From contig NZ_VFTG01000020.1 in NCBI RefSeq assembly GCF_006439355.1, forward strand, positions 49,774-113,773: a stretch of 64,000 bases of DNA, written 5' to 3'. The notes beneath the pieces were generated by a model. That model was given only the letters and a program-made list of their open reading frames with translations. It had not been told where the DNA came from and searched no databases. Each line of letters opens with the position of its first letter. The first letter of the stretch is position 1. A program made the position numbers and the translations under genes. Below, one piece after another: positions 34,020-42,473 of the stretch. The stretch is from Mesorhizobium sp. B4-1-3 (GTDB taxonomy: Bacteria > Pseudomonadota > Alphaproteobacteria > Rhizobiales > Rhizobiaceae).

Positions 34020-34496
34020 TTAAGTCGGGAACGCCACCAGCCCTTCGTCCTTGACGCGGCGGATGGTCAAGGCGGTCCGCACCGTATCGACATTCGGGGC
34101 CGAAGCCAGTTCCTCGATGACGAAGGTCTGGAAGGTGCCTAGGTCGCTCGCCACGCAATGCAGCAGAAAGTCAGATTCGCCCGAAACCATCCACGCGTCG
34201 CGCACGATCGGCCAGCCGCGCGTGCGTTCGGCGAAGGTCTTCAGCTCGGCATCGGCCTGATGATGCAGGCCTATCAGGCAGAAGGCGACGACATCCATGC
34301 CGAGCGCCGGCGCGTTGAGCAGCGCGCGGTAGCCGCGGATGATGCCGGCCTCTTCCAGTCGCCTGACGCGGCGCAGGCAGGGCGGCGCCGAGATGCCGAC
34401 CCGGTTGGACAGCTCGACATTGGTCATGCGGCCGTCAGCCTGCAGCTCGCGCAGGATCTTCCAGTCGATGGCGTCGAGATCGGCTTTGAGCGGCAT
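34020..34496 (-). CDS. Lrp/AsnC-family transcriptional regulator
   Basis: A 158-aa regulator with an N-terminal AsnC-type helix-turn-helix (IDWKILRELQADGRMTNVEL, then SNRVGISAPPCLRRVRRLEE) and a C-terminal ligand-binding RAM domain (TRGWPIVRDAWMVSGESDFL). Such proteins sense amino acids and form octamers. I chose ATG 34496 (MPLKADLDA); a GTG at 34523 would add nine residues. It is divergent from trxB, a conserved neighbourhood in Rhizobiales as far as I recall. Confidence 0.92.
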   Translation of the reverse strand: MPLKADLDAIDWKILRELQADGRMTNVELSNRVGISAPPCLRRVRRLEEAGIIRGYRALLNAPALGMDVVAFCLIGLHHQADAELKTFAERTRGWPIVRDAWMVSGESDFLLHCVASDLGTFQTFVIEELASAPNVDTVRTALTIRRVKDEGLVAFPT

Positions 34497-34769
34497 GATC
34501 GGCTTCACGCAGGAATCTTTCACGATTTTGTAATTTGGTTTCGCTTAGGAGGCTATCCCTTTGCGATGATTTTCTCCTTGTTCTGATGCATGTCGTGAGC
34601 CAGAGCCGTACACACCTCCGGGCGACATGCATCGTGGCGGGCGGCGATATGGCCCGACATGCCGGGGATGAAGCTTTCCGGGGACGAAGGCCAACTTGCC
34701 TTGCTGGTCCCACGGGCAACACTTACATTACGCGCGACAAACCACGGCCGCGCGCCGCAGGGGACTTTC

Positions 34770-35744
34770 ATGAACACGAAACATGCGCCCGTTCTTATCA
34801 TCGGTTCCGGCCCGGCCGGCTACACGGCGGCGATCTATGCCGCCCGAGCCATGCTGAAGCCCATGCTGGTGGCCGGCCTGCAACAGGGCGGCCAATTGAT
34901 GATCACCACCGATGTCGAGAACTACCCAGGCTTCGCCGATCCGATCCAGGGGCCCTGGCTGATGAGCCAGATGCTGGCGCAGGCCGAGCATGTCGGCACC
35001 GATATCATCAACGACATCATCACCGAGGTCGACCTCAATGTGCGGCCGTTCCGCGCCACTGGCGATTCCGGTACCGTCTACAGCGCCGATGCGCTGATCA
35101 TCGCCACCGGCGCGCAGGCCAAGTGGCTGGGCATCCCGTCGGAGCAGACCTTCATGGGCTTCGGCGTTTCGGCCTGCGCCACCTGCGACGGCTTCTTCTA
35201 CCGCGGCAAGGACGTCGCGGTGGTCGGCGGCGGCAATTCCGCGGTCGAGGAAGCGCTTTATCTGTCTAACCTCGCCAAGAGCGTCACCGTGATCCATCGG
35301 CGCAGCGATTTCCGTGCAGAGCGCATCCTGCGCGAGCGGCTGCTCAAGAAGGACAATGTCCGCGTCGTCTGGGACACGGTGGTGGACGAGATCACCGGAC
35401 GCCCGGGCAAGGCGCCGCTGCCGCCTTCCGTCGAGGGCCTGACGCTGCGCAATGTCGTGAGCGGCCAGCAATCGAAGCTGCCGGTCGACGGCGTGTTCGT
35501 GGCGATCGGCCATGCGCCGGCGGTCGAGCTCTTCGTCGGCAAGCTGAAGCAGAAGCCGAACGGCTATCTGTGGACGGCGCCGGATTCGACCCGCACCGAC
35601 GTGCCCGGCGTGTTCGCCGCCGGCGACGTCACCGACGACGTCTACCGCCAGGCGGTGACGGCGGCCGGGCTTGGCTGCATGGCCGCGCTCGAGGCGGAAA
35701 AATATCTGGCGGGCATTGAGGTTCACCGCGAAGCGGCGGAATGA
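34770..35744 (+). CDS. trxB: Thioredoxin-disulfide reductase
   Basis: A 324-aa flavoprotein that keeps thioredoxin reduced with NADPH. FAD motif IIGSGPAGYTAAIYAARA, redox-active CATC within GVSACATCDGFFYRG, NADPH motif VVGGGNSAVEEALYL with the following HRRSDFRAE, and the C-terminal FAD motif GVFAAGDVTDDVYRQAVTAA. AGGGGA precedes ATG 34770. Followed 71 bp later by the LsrB-like regulator gene, probably linked to redox control. Confidence 0.97.
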   Translation: MNTKHAPVLIIGSGPAGYTAAIYAARAMLKPMLVAGLQQGGQLMITTDVENYPGFADPIQGPWLMSQMLAQAEHVGTDIINDIITEVDLNVRPFRATGDSGTVYSADALIIATGAQAKWLGIPSEQTFMGFGVSACATCDGFFYRGKDVAVVGGGNSAVEEALYLSNLAKSVTVIHRRSDFRAERILRERLLKKDNVRVVWDTVVDEITGRPGKAPLPPSVEGLTLRNVVSGQQSKLPVDGVFVAIGHAPAVELFVGKLKQKPNGYLWTAPDSTRTDVPGVFAAGDVTDDVYRQAVTAAGLGCMAALEAEKYLAGIEVHREAAE

Positions 35745-35815
35745 CAGATCGGCTGAAAAAAGCCGTTTAAAAGCCTGATTTTTCATTCAGACGCCAAGGC
35801 AACGCGAGGGGAATC

Positions 35816-36712
35816 ATGGCGCTGGACTGGGACAAATTACGCGTATTTCACGCAGCGGCGGAGGCTGGGTCGTTCACCCATGCCGCCGAGACGCTGCATC
35901 TGTCGCAATCGGCCATCTCGCGGCAGGTCAGCGCGCTGGAGCATGACGTCGGCGTAGCACTCTTCCACCGCCATGCGCGCGGCCTGGTGCTGACCGAGCA
36001 GGGCGAGATGCTGTTTCGCACGGCGCATGACGTGCTGATGAAGCTGGAAACCATCAAGACGCGGCTCACCGAAACCAAGGACCGGCCGTCGGGCGTGCTC
36101 AGGGTGACGACCACGGTGGGCCTGGGCGCCGGCTGGCTGACCGAGCGCGTGCAGGAATTCATCGAGCTCTATCCCGAGATCAGCCTGCAGCTGATTCTCG
36201 CCAATGAGGAGCTCGATCTCACCATGCGCCAGGCCGATTGCGCCATCCGGCTGCGCCAGCCGCAACAGCCGGACCTTATCCAGCGCCGGCTGTTCACGGT
36301 GCATTTCCACCTTTACGCGGCGCCATCCTATATCGCCAAGTTCGGCAAGCCGGCCTCGATCGCCGAGCTCAGGAACCACCGCATCGTCACCTTCGGCGTG
36401 CCGGTGCCTTCGCATCTGTCGGAGCTGAACTGGCTGGAGACGGTGGGCGATTTCGAGGGCGCGCAGCGCGTGCCGACGCTGCAGATCAACGACATCCTGT
36501 CGATCAAGCGCGCGGTGCAGGGCGGCGCCGGCATCGCCATGCTGCCAGACTACGTGATCAGCAAGGACACGAACCTGATCCAGCTGCTCCCGGAGACCGA
36601 GGTGCCGTCCTTCGACACCTATTTCGCCTATCCCGACGCGATGAAGAACCAGGCGAAGCTGCACGTTTTTCGCGATTTCATCATCGCCAAGGCGCGCAGC
36701 TGGTCTTATTGA
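35816..36712 (+). CDS. LysR-type regulator, LsrB/VtlR-like
   Basis: A 298-aa LysR protein: DWDKLRVFHAAAEAGSFTHA and LSQSAISRQVSALEHDVGV form the winged helix, and the substrate-binding domain has LRVTTTVGLGAGWLTERVQE and GGAGIAMLPDYVI. Length, sequence style and position directly after trxB match the rhizobial LsrB and Brucella VtlR group. In Sinorhizobium and Brucella these regulate LPS-related genes, oxidative stress and small-RNA expression. The orthology is inferred from context and memory, not from an alignment. Confidence 0.88.
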   Translation: MALDWDKLRVFHAAAEAGSFTHAAETLHLSQSAISRQVSALEHDVGVALFHRHARGLVLTEQGEMLFRTAHDVLMKLETIKTRLTETKDRPSGVLRVTTTVGLGAGWLTERVQEFIELYPEISLQLILANEELDLTMRQADCAIRLRQPQQPDLIQRRLFTVHFHLYAAPSYIAKFGKPASIAELRNHRIVTFGVPVPSHLSELNWLETVGDFEGAQRVPTLQINDILSIKRAVQGGAGIAMLPDYVISKDTNLIQLLPETEVPSFDTYFAYPDAMKNQAKLHVFRDFIIAKARSWSY

Positions 36713-36727
36713 AATGGCCGGCCGAGA

Positions 36728-37228
36728 CTACTGCCCGCGCCACGGCGTCAGCCGAGGCAGCCAGCCGGGCACGGCGCGCCGGTAGACTTCATATTCCTGG
36801 CCATAACGGTTGGCGAGTGTCGGCTCTTCGTAAAGCTTGACGAAGGAAATCATCGCTGCCGCGGCGATGAGGCCGTAAAACAGCACCGCCCGGCTCGCAA
36901 AGATGAGAACCTGGCCAAGGATGATCGCCAGCACGGCCATATACATAGGGTTGCGCACGTGGCGGTAGATGCCGCCGACAACCAGTTTCTCGGTCGGCGC
37001 CAGGGGAGCGGGCGTGCCCAGGCCTTCGAGAGCAAAGCGGGCGAAGGCATGAAGCAGGATGGCGGCCGCTCCGATCATAAGTATCGAGCCCGCGGGCACG
37101 AAGCCCGGCAGAGCCGACAGAGGTTTGCGATAATGATCGGTCAGCAGCCAAGGCGCCAATCCGGCGACGACGCCGGGCGCCGCTACAAGGAACAGCGCGC
37201 TGCCGGCGATTGCTGAAAAAGTTCGCAT
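36728..37228 (-). CDS. Membrane methyltransferase of the isoprenylcysteine carboxyl methyltransferase/PEMT type
   Basis: A 166-aa protein with four or five hydrophobic segments. The motif GGIYRHVRNPMYMAVLAIIL and the later YEEPTLANRYGQEYEVYRR are the hallmark of small integral-membrane SAM-dependent methyltransferases (ICMT/NnrU-like, PEMT group). Substrate unknown. AGGAGACC precedes ATG 37228; the open frame to 37408 is not supported. It is convergent with the LsrB-like gene. Confidence 0.85.
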   Translation of the reverse strand: MRTFSAIAGSALFLVAAPGVVAGLAPWLLTDHYRKPLSALPGFVPAGSILMIGAAAILLHAFARFALEGLGTPAPLAPTEKLVVGGIYRHVRNPMYMAVLAIILGQVLIFASRAVLFYGLIAAAAMISFVKLYEEPTLANRYGQEYEVYRRAVPGWLPRLTPWRGQ

Positions 37229-37448
37229 GATCGGTCTCCTGCCGTAAAAATAAACTTGGCTTGCCGAAATCGACATCATTTCGCCGACGCGCCTATTTTC
37301 GAGCAAAATCGGCTCGATCTTGCATTTAAGCAGTCGCTTTAGGGGCTGAAACGCACCGGGATTGGCGATTTTTCTGGTCCTACGGGTCCTAGGAATAGAT
37401 TGGACCACAGCCTGCGTCTTTTTGCATGCGTGTGTTGCAAAATAGATG

Positions 37449-37480
37449 CTTGTTTCTTGGGCATGATGAGCACATATATA
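37449..37480 (+). promoter_or_regulatory. Candidate promoter of the first small RNA
   Basis: CTTGTT at 37449-37454 and CATATA at 37473-37478 (18-base spacer) approximate the alphaproteobacterial CTTGAC / CTATAT consensus. The predicted start lies near 37487. Confidence 0.45.
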
Positions 37481-37486
37481 GTCGCA

Positions 37487-37600
37487 TCTCCGGGGCGCGT
37501 TCTCCTCCCATTAGCGCCCTCGAGTGTTCCCCTCTGGAGGTTAGCCCTAATCGGCACTTCCAATCAAACTCAGCCGGATCTTCATTGATCCGGCTTTTTT
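37487..37600 (+). ncRNA. Candidate trans-acting small RNA with an anti-Shine-Dalgarno loop
   Basis: About 115 nt between a promoter-like sequence and a terminator. The first hairpin, GGGGCGC (37492-37498) / GCGCCCT (37514-37520), exposes TTCTCCTCCCATT in its loop, complementary to Shine-Dalgarno sequences. A terminator AGCCGGATC-ttcatt-GATCCGGCT followed by TTTTT closes it at 37572-37600. Exposed CCUCC loops are typical of several rhizobial small-RNA families (alpha-r14 type), but which family this belongs to is not established. There is no ORF with support in this gap. Confidence 0.6.
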
Positions 37601-37648
37601 GTTGCCCGCATGCCTTCGAGCCGGCAAAAAAACGACTGCATCCACCAC

Positions 37649-37677
37649 GTAACAGTGACATGTAACATCGGGTAACA
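37649..37677 (+). promoter_or_regulatory. Three GTAACA direct repeats upstream of a second small-RNA candidate
   Basis: GTAACA occurs at 37649-37654, 37662-37667 and 37672-37677, with start-to-start distances of 13 and 10 bases, about one helical turn. Direct hexamer repeats at this pitch are typical of OmpR-family response regulators. The last copy is placed like a -35 region relative to CTATGG at 37693-37698. Confidence 0.45.
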
Positions 37678-37703
37678 TGTCGCAGACGCAGTCTATGGTT
37701 TAA

Positions 37704-37879
37704 GTAGACGATAGGACGCGGTTGGTCGGTTCGGGAGATGGGGGCATCACTCGAAAGACCGGGCTCAGGCAGCTACCGCGTCCGAACCATTTTTTCCGGA
37801 TGCGGCGGACCAGCCGTTGCCTCCCAGGAAAACGGTCCGCAATAGGAACGGCGTCCGGATCATCCGGACGCCGTTTTCA
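37704..37879 (+). ncRNA. Candidate small RNA with a very strong terminator
   Basis: Downstream of the repeats, the + strand can form GGTTCGG...CCGAACC (about 37728-37796) and GCGGACC...GGTCCGC (about 37804-37840). It then ends in a perfect 14-bp stem AACGGCGTCCGGAT (37847-37860) / ATCCGGACGCCGTT (37862-37875) followed by TTTTC. No open reading frame here has coding character. The next gene is on the opposite strand, so the terminator must end a separate transcript. Boundaries are approximate. Confidence 0.5.
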
Positions 37880-37909
37880 TATCTCCAACTGTCAGGCAGG
37901 CCAGCCCGT

Positions 37910-39958
37910 TCAGGCAGCCTTGCCGTTGGCGTTCATCGCCTCGTCGGCGAGCCGGCCGGTGAGCTCGGCCATGTGGTCGAAAGCGGCCTTGTAGCTGGCG
38001 ACGCCGGCGGTGGCCGAGCGCAGCTCGATGATCAAGTCGCCGATTTCGGCCTGCGGCATGGTCGCCTCGACCACGTCCCAGCCCGGCCAGTCGGGCCTTG
38101 CGTCATAGCCGAGGATCTGGCCGCGCCGCTGCGGAATCAGCGCGATGATCTTCGAGGTGGCATCCGAGGGCGTGACGATCTCGACCTTCATGATCGGCTC
38201 AAGCAGGACCGGCGAACAGGCAGCCATGCCCTCCTTCATCGCCAGCTTCGCCGCCATCTGAAAGGCCATGTCGGAGGAATCGACCGCATGGTAGGAGCCG
38301 TCCGACAGGTTGACGGCCACATCGACGACCGGAAAGCCGAGCGGGCCCGTCTTCAGATAGTCGCGGATGCCGGTCTCCACCGACTGGATGTAGGTTTTCG
38401 GCACCACGCCGCCGGTGATGGTGTCGGAGAACTGGAAGCCGGAACCGCGCGGCAGCGGCTTGATCTCGATCACCACATCGCCGAATTGGCCATGACCGCC
38501 GGATTGCTTCTTGTGGCGGCCGCGCTGCTGCGCTCCTTTGCGGATAGTCTCCCGGTAAGGCACCGCCGGGGCATGCCCCTCGATCGGAATCTGGTTCTTG
38601 CCCTCAAGGCGCTCGCGCACGACGCGCAGATGCATTTCGCCGTGGCCCGACAGGACGGTTTCGGCGGAGTCCTGGTTGTGGCGCAGGCTGAGCGAGGGGT
38701 CTTCCTCAGCCAGCCGCTGGATCGCCGCCGACATCTTGACCTCGTCCTTGCGCTCCTTGGGGCGAAGCGCGAAGGCGAAGACAGGCTGCGGCGGCTCGAG
38801 CGTGACCAATGGCCGGATGCCGCCCTTGGCCGAGCTCAGCGTCTGGCCGGTCTTGACGTTGTCGAGCTTGCCGAGCGCCACCGTGTCGCCGGCCTTGGCC
38901 GATGTCAGCTTCGACTGGTCCTTGCCGAGCATCCTGTAGATGCCCGAGACCTTCGCCGTGTCGCCGTTGGACAGGAAAAGCTCGGCTGCGTCGGCCAACT
39001 GGCCGGACAGCACGCGCGAAACCGAAAGCTTGCCGCCATGCGCGGTGTGGATGGTCTTCATCACCTGCACCACCGTCTGGCCGTCCGGCGCGCCAAGGCG
39101 CTTCCTCGTCGCTTCGACGTCCGGCGCGTCGTGGCGAATGGCTTTCAGCAGGCGCAGCACGCCGTTGCCCTTCTCGGCGGTGCCGATCAGCACCGGCGTC
39201 ACCGCGCCGGCGCGCAGATCGGCCGACAGATCGTCGAAGATCGCGTCCTTCGGCGGCTCGATCTCCTCCAGCAACTGCTCCATCAGATGATCGTCGTGGT
39301 CGGCGAGCGTCTCCAGCATGGAGAAACGCGCCTCCAGCTCGCGCGCCTTGTCGTCGCCTGGAATTTCGGCCACTTCGCTCTCGGCGTATTCGCGATAGAT
39401 GTAGGCGCGCTCCAGCGCCAGATCGATCGAGCCGATGACGATGCCATCCTTGCGCACCGGAATCTGGCGTAAGAGCAGCGGCACCGAACTCGCCGGCTGC
39501 AGCATCTTCAGCGTCTCGCGCACGCCCGCGGTCGCCTTGTCGACCTTGTTGAGGAACAGGATGCGCGGAATGGCGAGATCGTCGAGCTTGCGCATGATGA
39601 GCTGCAGCGCCGGGATCTTCTTCTCGTCGGCCTCGGCGACGACGACCGCGAGGTCGCAGGCGGCAAGCACGGGTTCGGCCTCGAAGGCGAATTCGATGGA
39701 GCCGGGGCAGTCAACGAAGGTGAGCTGCTCGCCCATGAAATCGGTGGTAGCGAAGGTCGCCTCGACGCTCATGGCGTGGGCGCGGGCTTCGGGCGAATGA
39801 TCGGAAACGGTGTTGCCCGATGAAACGGGGTTCTGGCGGGGAATGGCGCCCGTGCGGGCGAGAATTGCTTCGAGAAGTGTCGTCTTACCGCTTGCAAAGG
39901 GACCGACTATGGCGATGCATTTCGGTCCCGTGCGTCGTCCTCCGGCGCGAGTGCCCAT
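37910..39958 (-). CDS. Elongation factor G-like translational GTPase (EF-G paralogue)
   Basis: A 682-aa EF-G-family protein. The G domain has Walker A GPFASGKTT, switch II DCPGS and NKVD. Domain II follows around 300-390, then domain III-V segments (SGHGEMHLRVVRERLEGK; SGGHGQFGDVVIEIKPL; PIMKVEIVTPSDATSKI, then LIPQRRGQILGYD). G1 and switch regions deviate from canonical EF-G (GHVDAGKTT, DTPGH), placing it with the EF-G2-like paralogues found beside normal fusA in many alphaproteobacteria. Function unclear (ribosome recycling or specialised translocation). GGAGG precedes ATG 39958; the frame opening at 40096 is not used. Confidence 0.9.
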   Translation of the reverse strand: MGTRAGGRRTGPKCIAIVGPFASGKTTLLEAILARTGAIPRQNPVSSGNTVSDHSPEARAHAMSVEATFATTDFMGEQLTFVDCPGSIEFAFEAEPVLAACDLAVVVAEADEKKIPALQLIMRKLDDLAIPRILFLNKVDKATAGVRETLKMLQPASSVPLLLRQIPVRKDGIVIGSIDLALERAYIYREYAESEVAEIPGDDKARELEARFSMLETLADHDDHLMEQLLEEIEPPKDAIFDDLSADLRAGAVTPVLIGTAEKGNGVLRLLKAIRHDAPDVEATRKRLGAPDGQTVVQVMKTIHTAHGGKLSVSRVLSGQLADAAELFLSNGDTAKVSGIYRMLGKDQSKLTSAKAGDTVALGKLDNVKTGQTLSSAKGGIRPLVTLEPPQPVFAFALRPKERKDEVKMSAAIQRLAEEDPSLSLRHNQDSAETVLSGHGEMHLRVVRERLEGKNQIPIEGHAPAVPYRETIRKGAQQRGRHKKQSGGHGQFGDVVIEIKPLPRGSGFQFSDTITGGVVPKTYIQSVETGIRDYLKTGPLGFPVVDVAVNLSDGSYHAVDSSDMAFQMAAKLAMKEGMAACSPVLLEPIMKVEIVTPSDATSKIIALIPQRRGQILGYDARPDWPGWDVVEATMPQAEIGDLIIELRSATAGVASYKAAFDHMAELTGRLADEAMNANGKAA

Positions 39959-40180
39959 GGCTGAACCTCCACTCAGGCGTTTCCCAAGAGAGCGATCAGC
40001 AAAAGTGGAAACCGGTTTGCGTCCGATCGCACCCTGTGCAGAGCGGCGGCCGGCCTGTTCGGCCGTCGCGGGCGGGGTTTTCACCTCTTCCCACAACCAT
40101 CGTCACACGGGTCTGCCAGGAGGGCAAGAAAAATAGGATGTTCGCCGGCTTGGGTCAGGCAGGCCGCCATTTCCTATTGG

Positions 40181-41710
40181 TCAGGCTGTGAGGGCGAGCG
40201 GCTCGCGGGCGGCGACACACAACGCGCTTGCCTTGTCGCGCGGCGCCGGCTTGCCGAAGAAATAGCCCTGGAAGCGGCTGCAGCCGGCCGTTCGGGCGAG
40301 GGTGAATTCCTGCGCGGTCTCGACGCCCTCCGCGACGATGGCGATCTGCTGGATGCGGGCGATCTGGGCAAGTGCGGAAACGAAGATCTGCGCCACCTGA
40401 TCATGGGCGAGGCTGCGGATGTAGGAGCGGTCGATCTTGACGCTGTCGATGGGCAGCGACTTCAGATAATTGAAGCCGCAATGTCCGGTGCCGAAGTCGT
40501 CGAGCGCAATGTGGAAGCCGAGGCCGCGCAGCGCCTCCAGGCGTCTCAGCACCTCGGGCGTCGCGGCGGTCGCCACCGTCTCGGTGATCTCGATGATGAA
40601 TTGCGATGCCGACCGGCCGGTCTCGCGCAGGATCCGGTCGCACATCATCACGATCTCGTCGCGCTTCAGCTGCTCGCCCGAGACGTTGATCGAGATGCGC
40701 CGTCCGGGAAAATGCCCGATATCGGCGCAGGCGCGCTTGAAGACCCATTCGCCGATCATGTCGATCAGCGTCGAGCGCTCGGCGATCGGGATGAATTCCG
40801 CCGGCGAGATCAAGCCGCGCACGGGATGACGCCAGCGGATCAATCCTTCCAGCGCATCGACGGCGCCCTCGGGATCGACGATCGGCTGATAGTGCAGTTC
40901 CAATTCGCCGAGATAAATCGCGGCGCGCAGCTCGCGTTCGACGAGCCGGCGATAGCGTTTGTCCGACAGCATCTCCTCGTCGAAGACGGTGATGCGGCCA
41001 CGGCCGCCAGCCTTGCTTTCGTAGAGCGCGAGGTCGGCCAAAAGCATCAATTCGGTTGCGTTCGAGGCATGCAGCGGCGCAAGTGCCACGCCCATCGAGA
41101 TCGACAGCGGAATGATCTTGCCTTCGTGCCTCTTGCCGGCGCGCATGGCATCCAGCAGCCGGCGCGCATCCCGGTTGATGAGGGCGATGTCGCCATGCGG
41201 AATCATGACGCCGAACTCGTCGCCGCCGAGCCGTCCGATGACGCCGTCCTCGAAGATGCGCTGCGCCTCCGCGACCAAATGGGCCAGCGCCAGATCGCCG
41301 AATTGATGTCCGAACGTGTCGTTGAGCTGCTTGAAATGATCGAGGTCGATCAACAGCAAGCTTGCCTGGCGGCGGTTGCGCAAGCCGCCCAGCCAGTCGC
41401 CCAACGCCTCGATGAAATAGCGCCGGGCCGTGGCGCCGGTCATGACATCGACCGTGAGGAAGCGGTGCTTCTCGGCCTCGGCGTCCGCCGCCGATTGGAG
41501 GCGCTGGACGACGCTCGAGCGCATATACATCAGCGCCAAAAGCGCCATCAAGGTCGATGTTGCCGACGCCGCAAGCGCGCCGGTGCGGGAGACATTCTCC
41601 GTCAGCGCGAAGACCGCAAGACCGGTGGCGGCGATGCTCATCGCGAGCAAGGCCTGGATGCCGCGATAGACACGGCCGCTGTGATCCTTGATTGTCGCCA
41701 AGATGCTCAT
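40181..41710 (-). CDS. Membrane GGDEF-EAL protein (cyclic-di-GMP synthase/phosphodiesterase)
   Basis: A 509-aa protein with two N-terminal membrane segments (LLAMSIAATGLAVFAL; ASATSTLMALLALMYM). A GGDEF domain follows with intact active site RLGGDEFG (about residue 165), then an EAL domain: LEGLIRW (Ala of EAL replaced by Gly), NVSG, DDFGTGHCGFNYL, VKIDRSYI, AEGVET and QGYFFGKP. Catalytic Glu, Asp and Lys positions of the EAL domain are present, so both activities are possible. It controls cyclic-di-GMP and thus motility or surface behaviour. ATG 41710 is preferred over GTG 41716 by ribosome-site spacing. Confidence 0.94.
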   Translation of the reverse strand: MSILATIKDHSGRVYRGIQALLAMSIAATGLAVFALTENVSRTGALAASATSTLMALLALMYMRSSVVQRLQSAADAEAEKHRFLTVDVMTGATARRYFIEALGDWLGGLRNRRQASLLLIDLDHFKQLNDTFGHQFGDLALAHLVAEAQRIFEDGVIGRLGGDEFGVMIPHGDIALINRDARRLLDAMRAGKRHEGKIIPLSISMGVALAPLHASNATELMLLADLALYESKAGGRGRITVFDEEMLSDKRYRRLVERELRAAIYLGELELHYQPIVDPEGAVDALEGLIRWRHPVRGLISPAEFIPIAERSTLIDMIGEWVFKRACADIGHFPGRRISINVSGEQLKRDEIVMMCDRILRETGRSASQFIIEITETVATAATPEVLRRLEALRGLGFHIALDDFGTGHCGFNYLKSLPIDSVKIDRSYIRSLAHDQVAQIFVSALAQIARIQQIAIVAEGVETAQEFTLARTAGCSRFQGYFFGKPAPRDKASALCVAAREPLALTA

Positions 41711-42002
41711 GTCCACGCCCCCACAGCACGCGCCATGGCTAGGACCTCAGCCGTTAAGAAATACTGAGCGCGACCGCCGTCGCGCCGCGTATGCTGAAGC
41801 TTGATCGTTCGCCCGGATTTTATGGTTAAAAAGCAATGATTTATGACAGTTTTCTGACACCTTGAAGAGAGCCTTTCAAGCGCGCGCTTCCGCCTTGCCG
41901 ACAATCGCGAAGCCCGGTAGCGCTATCGCGATGCAGGGGTGAAACTGCGTTGGAGGATGTCGCGCTCGCGGTGGACGTTTTATCAAGACGAGGATTTGAG
42001 AG

Positions 42003-42398
42003 ATGAAGATTATTGCGTGCGGCAGCATGCCGACAATCGTCGCGCCGGAGACCTATTTTACCGGTCGGGTGCTGCAGACGCCGATCATCGAGAAGGAAGC
42101 GCCGGCGCGGTTGAGAGCGACACTGGTCAGCTTCGAGCCCGGCGCGCGCACCCATTGGCACACCCACCCGCTCGGACAGACGCTCTACGTCACCGCCGGC
42201 GCCGGGCTTGCCCAGAGCTGGGGCGGGCCGGTCCAGATCATCAGGGCAGGGGACGTCATTTCCTTCGCGCCGGGCGAAAAGCATTGGCATGGCGCCGGGC
42301 CGAAAACGGCCATGACACACATCGCCATGCAGGAGGCGCTGGAAGGCGTCCACGCCGATTGGCTGGAGGAAGTGACGCCTGAGCAATATGTCGGCTGA
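42003..42398 (+). CDS. Small cupin-domain protein
   Basis: A 131-aa single cupin. Motif 1 is RTHWHTHPLGQTLYVTAGAG (two His and a Gln in the metal-site pattern) and motif 2 is DVISFAPGEKHWHGAGP. Metal binding is likely; relatives include small dioxygenases and (R)-hydroxynitrile lyase-type enzymes, so the reaction is not assigned. It stands alone and shares a bidirectional terminator with the convergent aminotransferase gene. Confidence 0.87.
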   Translation: MKIIACGSMPTIVAPETYFTGRVLQTPIIEKEAPARLRATLVSFEPGARTHWHTHPLGQTLYVTAGAGLAQSWGGPVQIIRAGDVISFAPGEKHWHGAGPKTAMTHIAMQEALEGVHADWLEEVTPEQYVG

Positions 42399-42410
42399 AG
42401 CTGTCCGACA

Positions 42411-42451
42411 AAAAACCCGGCCGGAGCCGGGCCGGCCGGAGCCGGGTTTCT
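42411..42451. terminator. Bidirectional terminator between cupin and aminotransferase genes
   Basis: AAACCCGGC (42413-42421) pairs with GCCGGGTTT (42441-42449), with further GC pairing inside. An A-run precedes and a T-run follows the stem, so it can act in both directions. Confidence 0.8.
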
Positions 42452-42473
42452 TACGCTGAAGGCCTTGCGCCGA

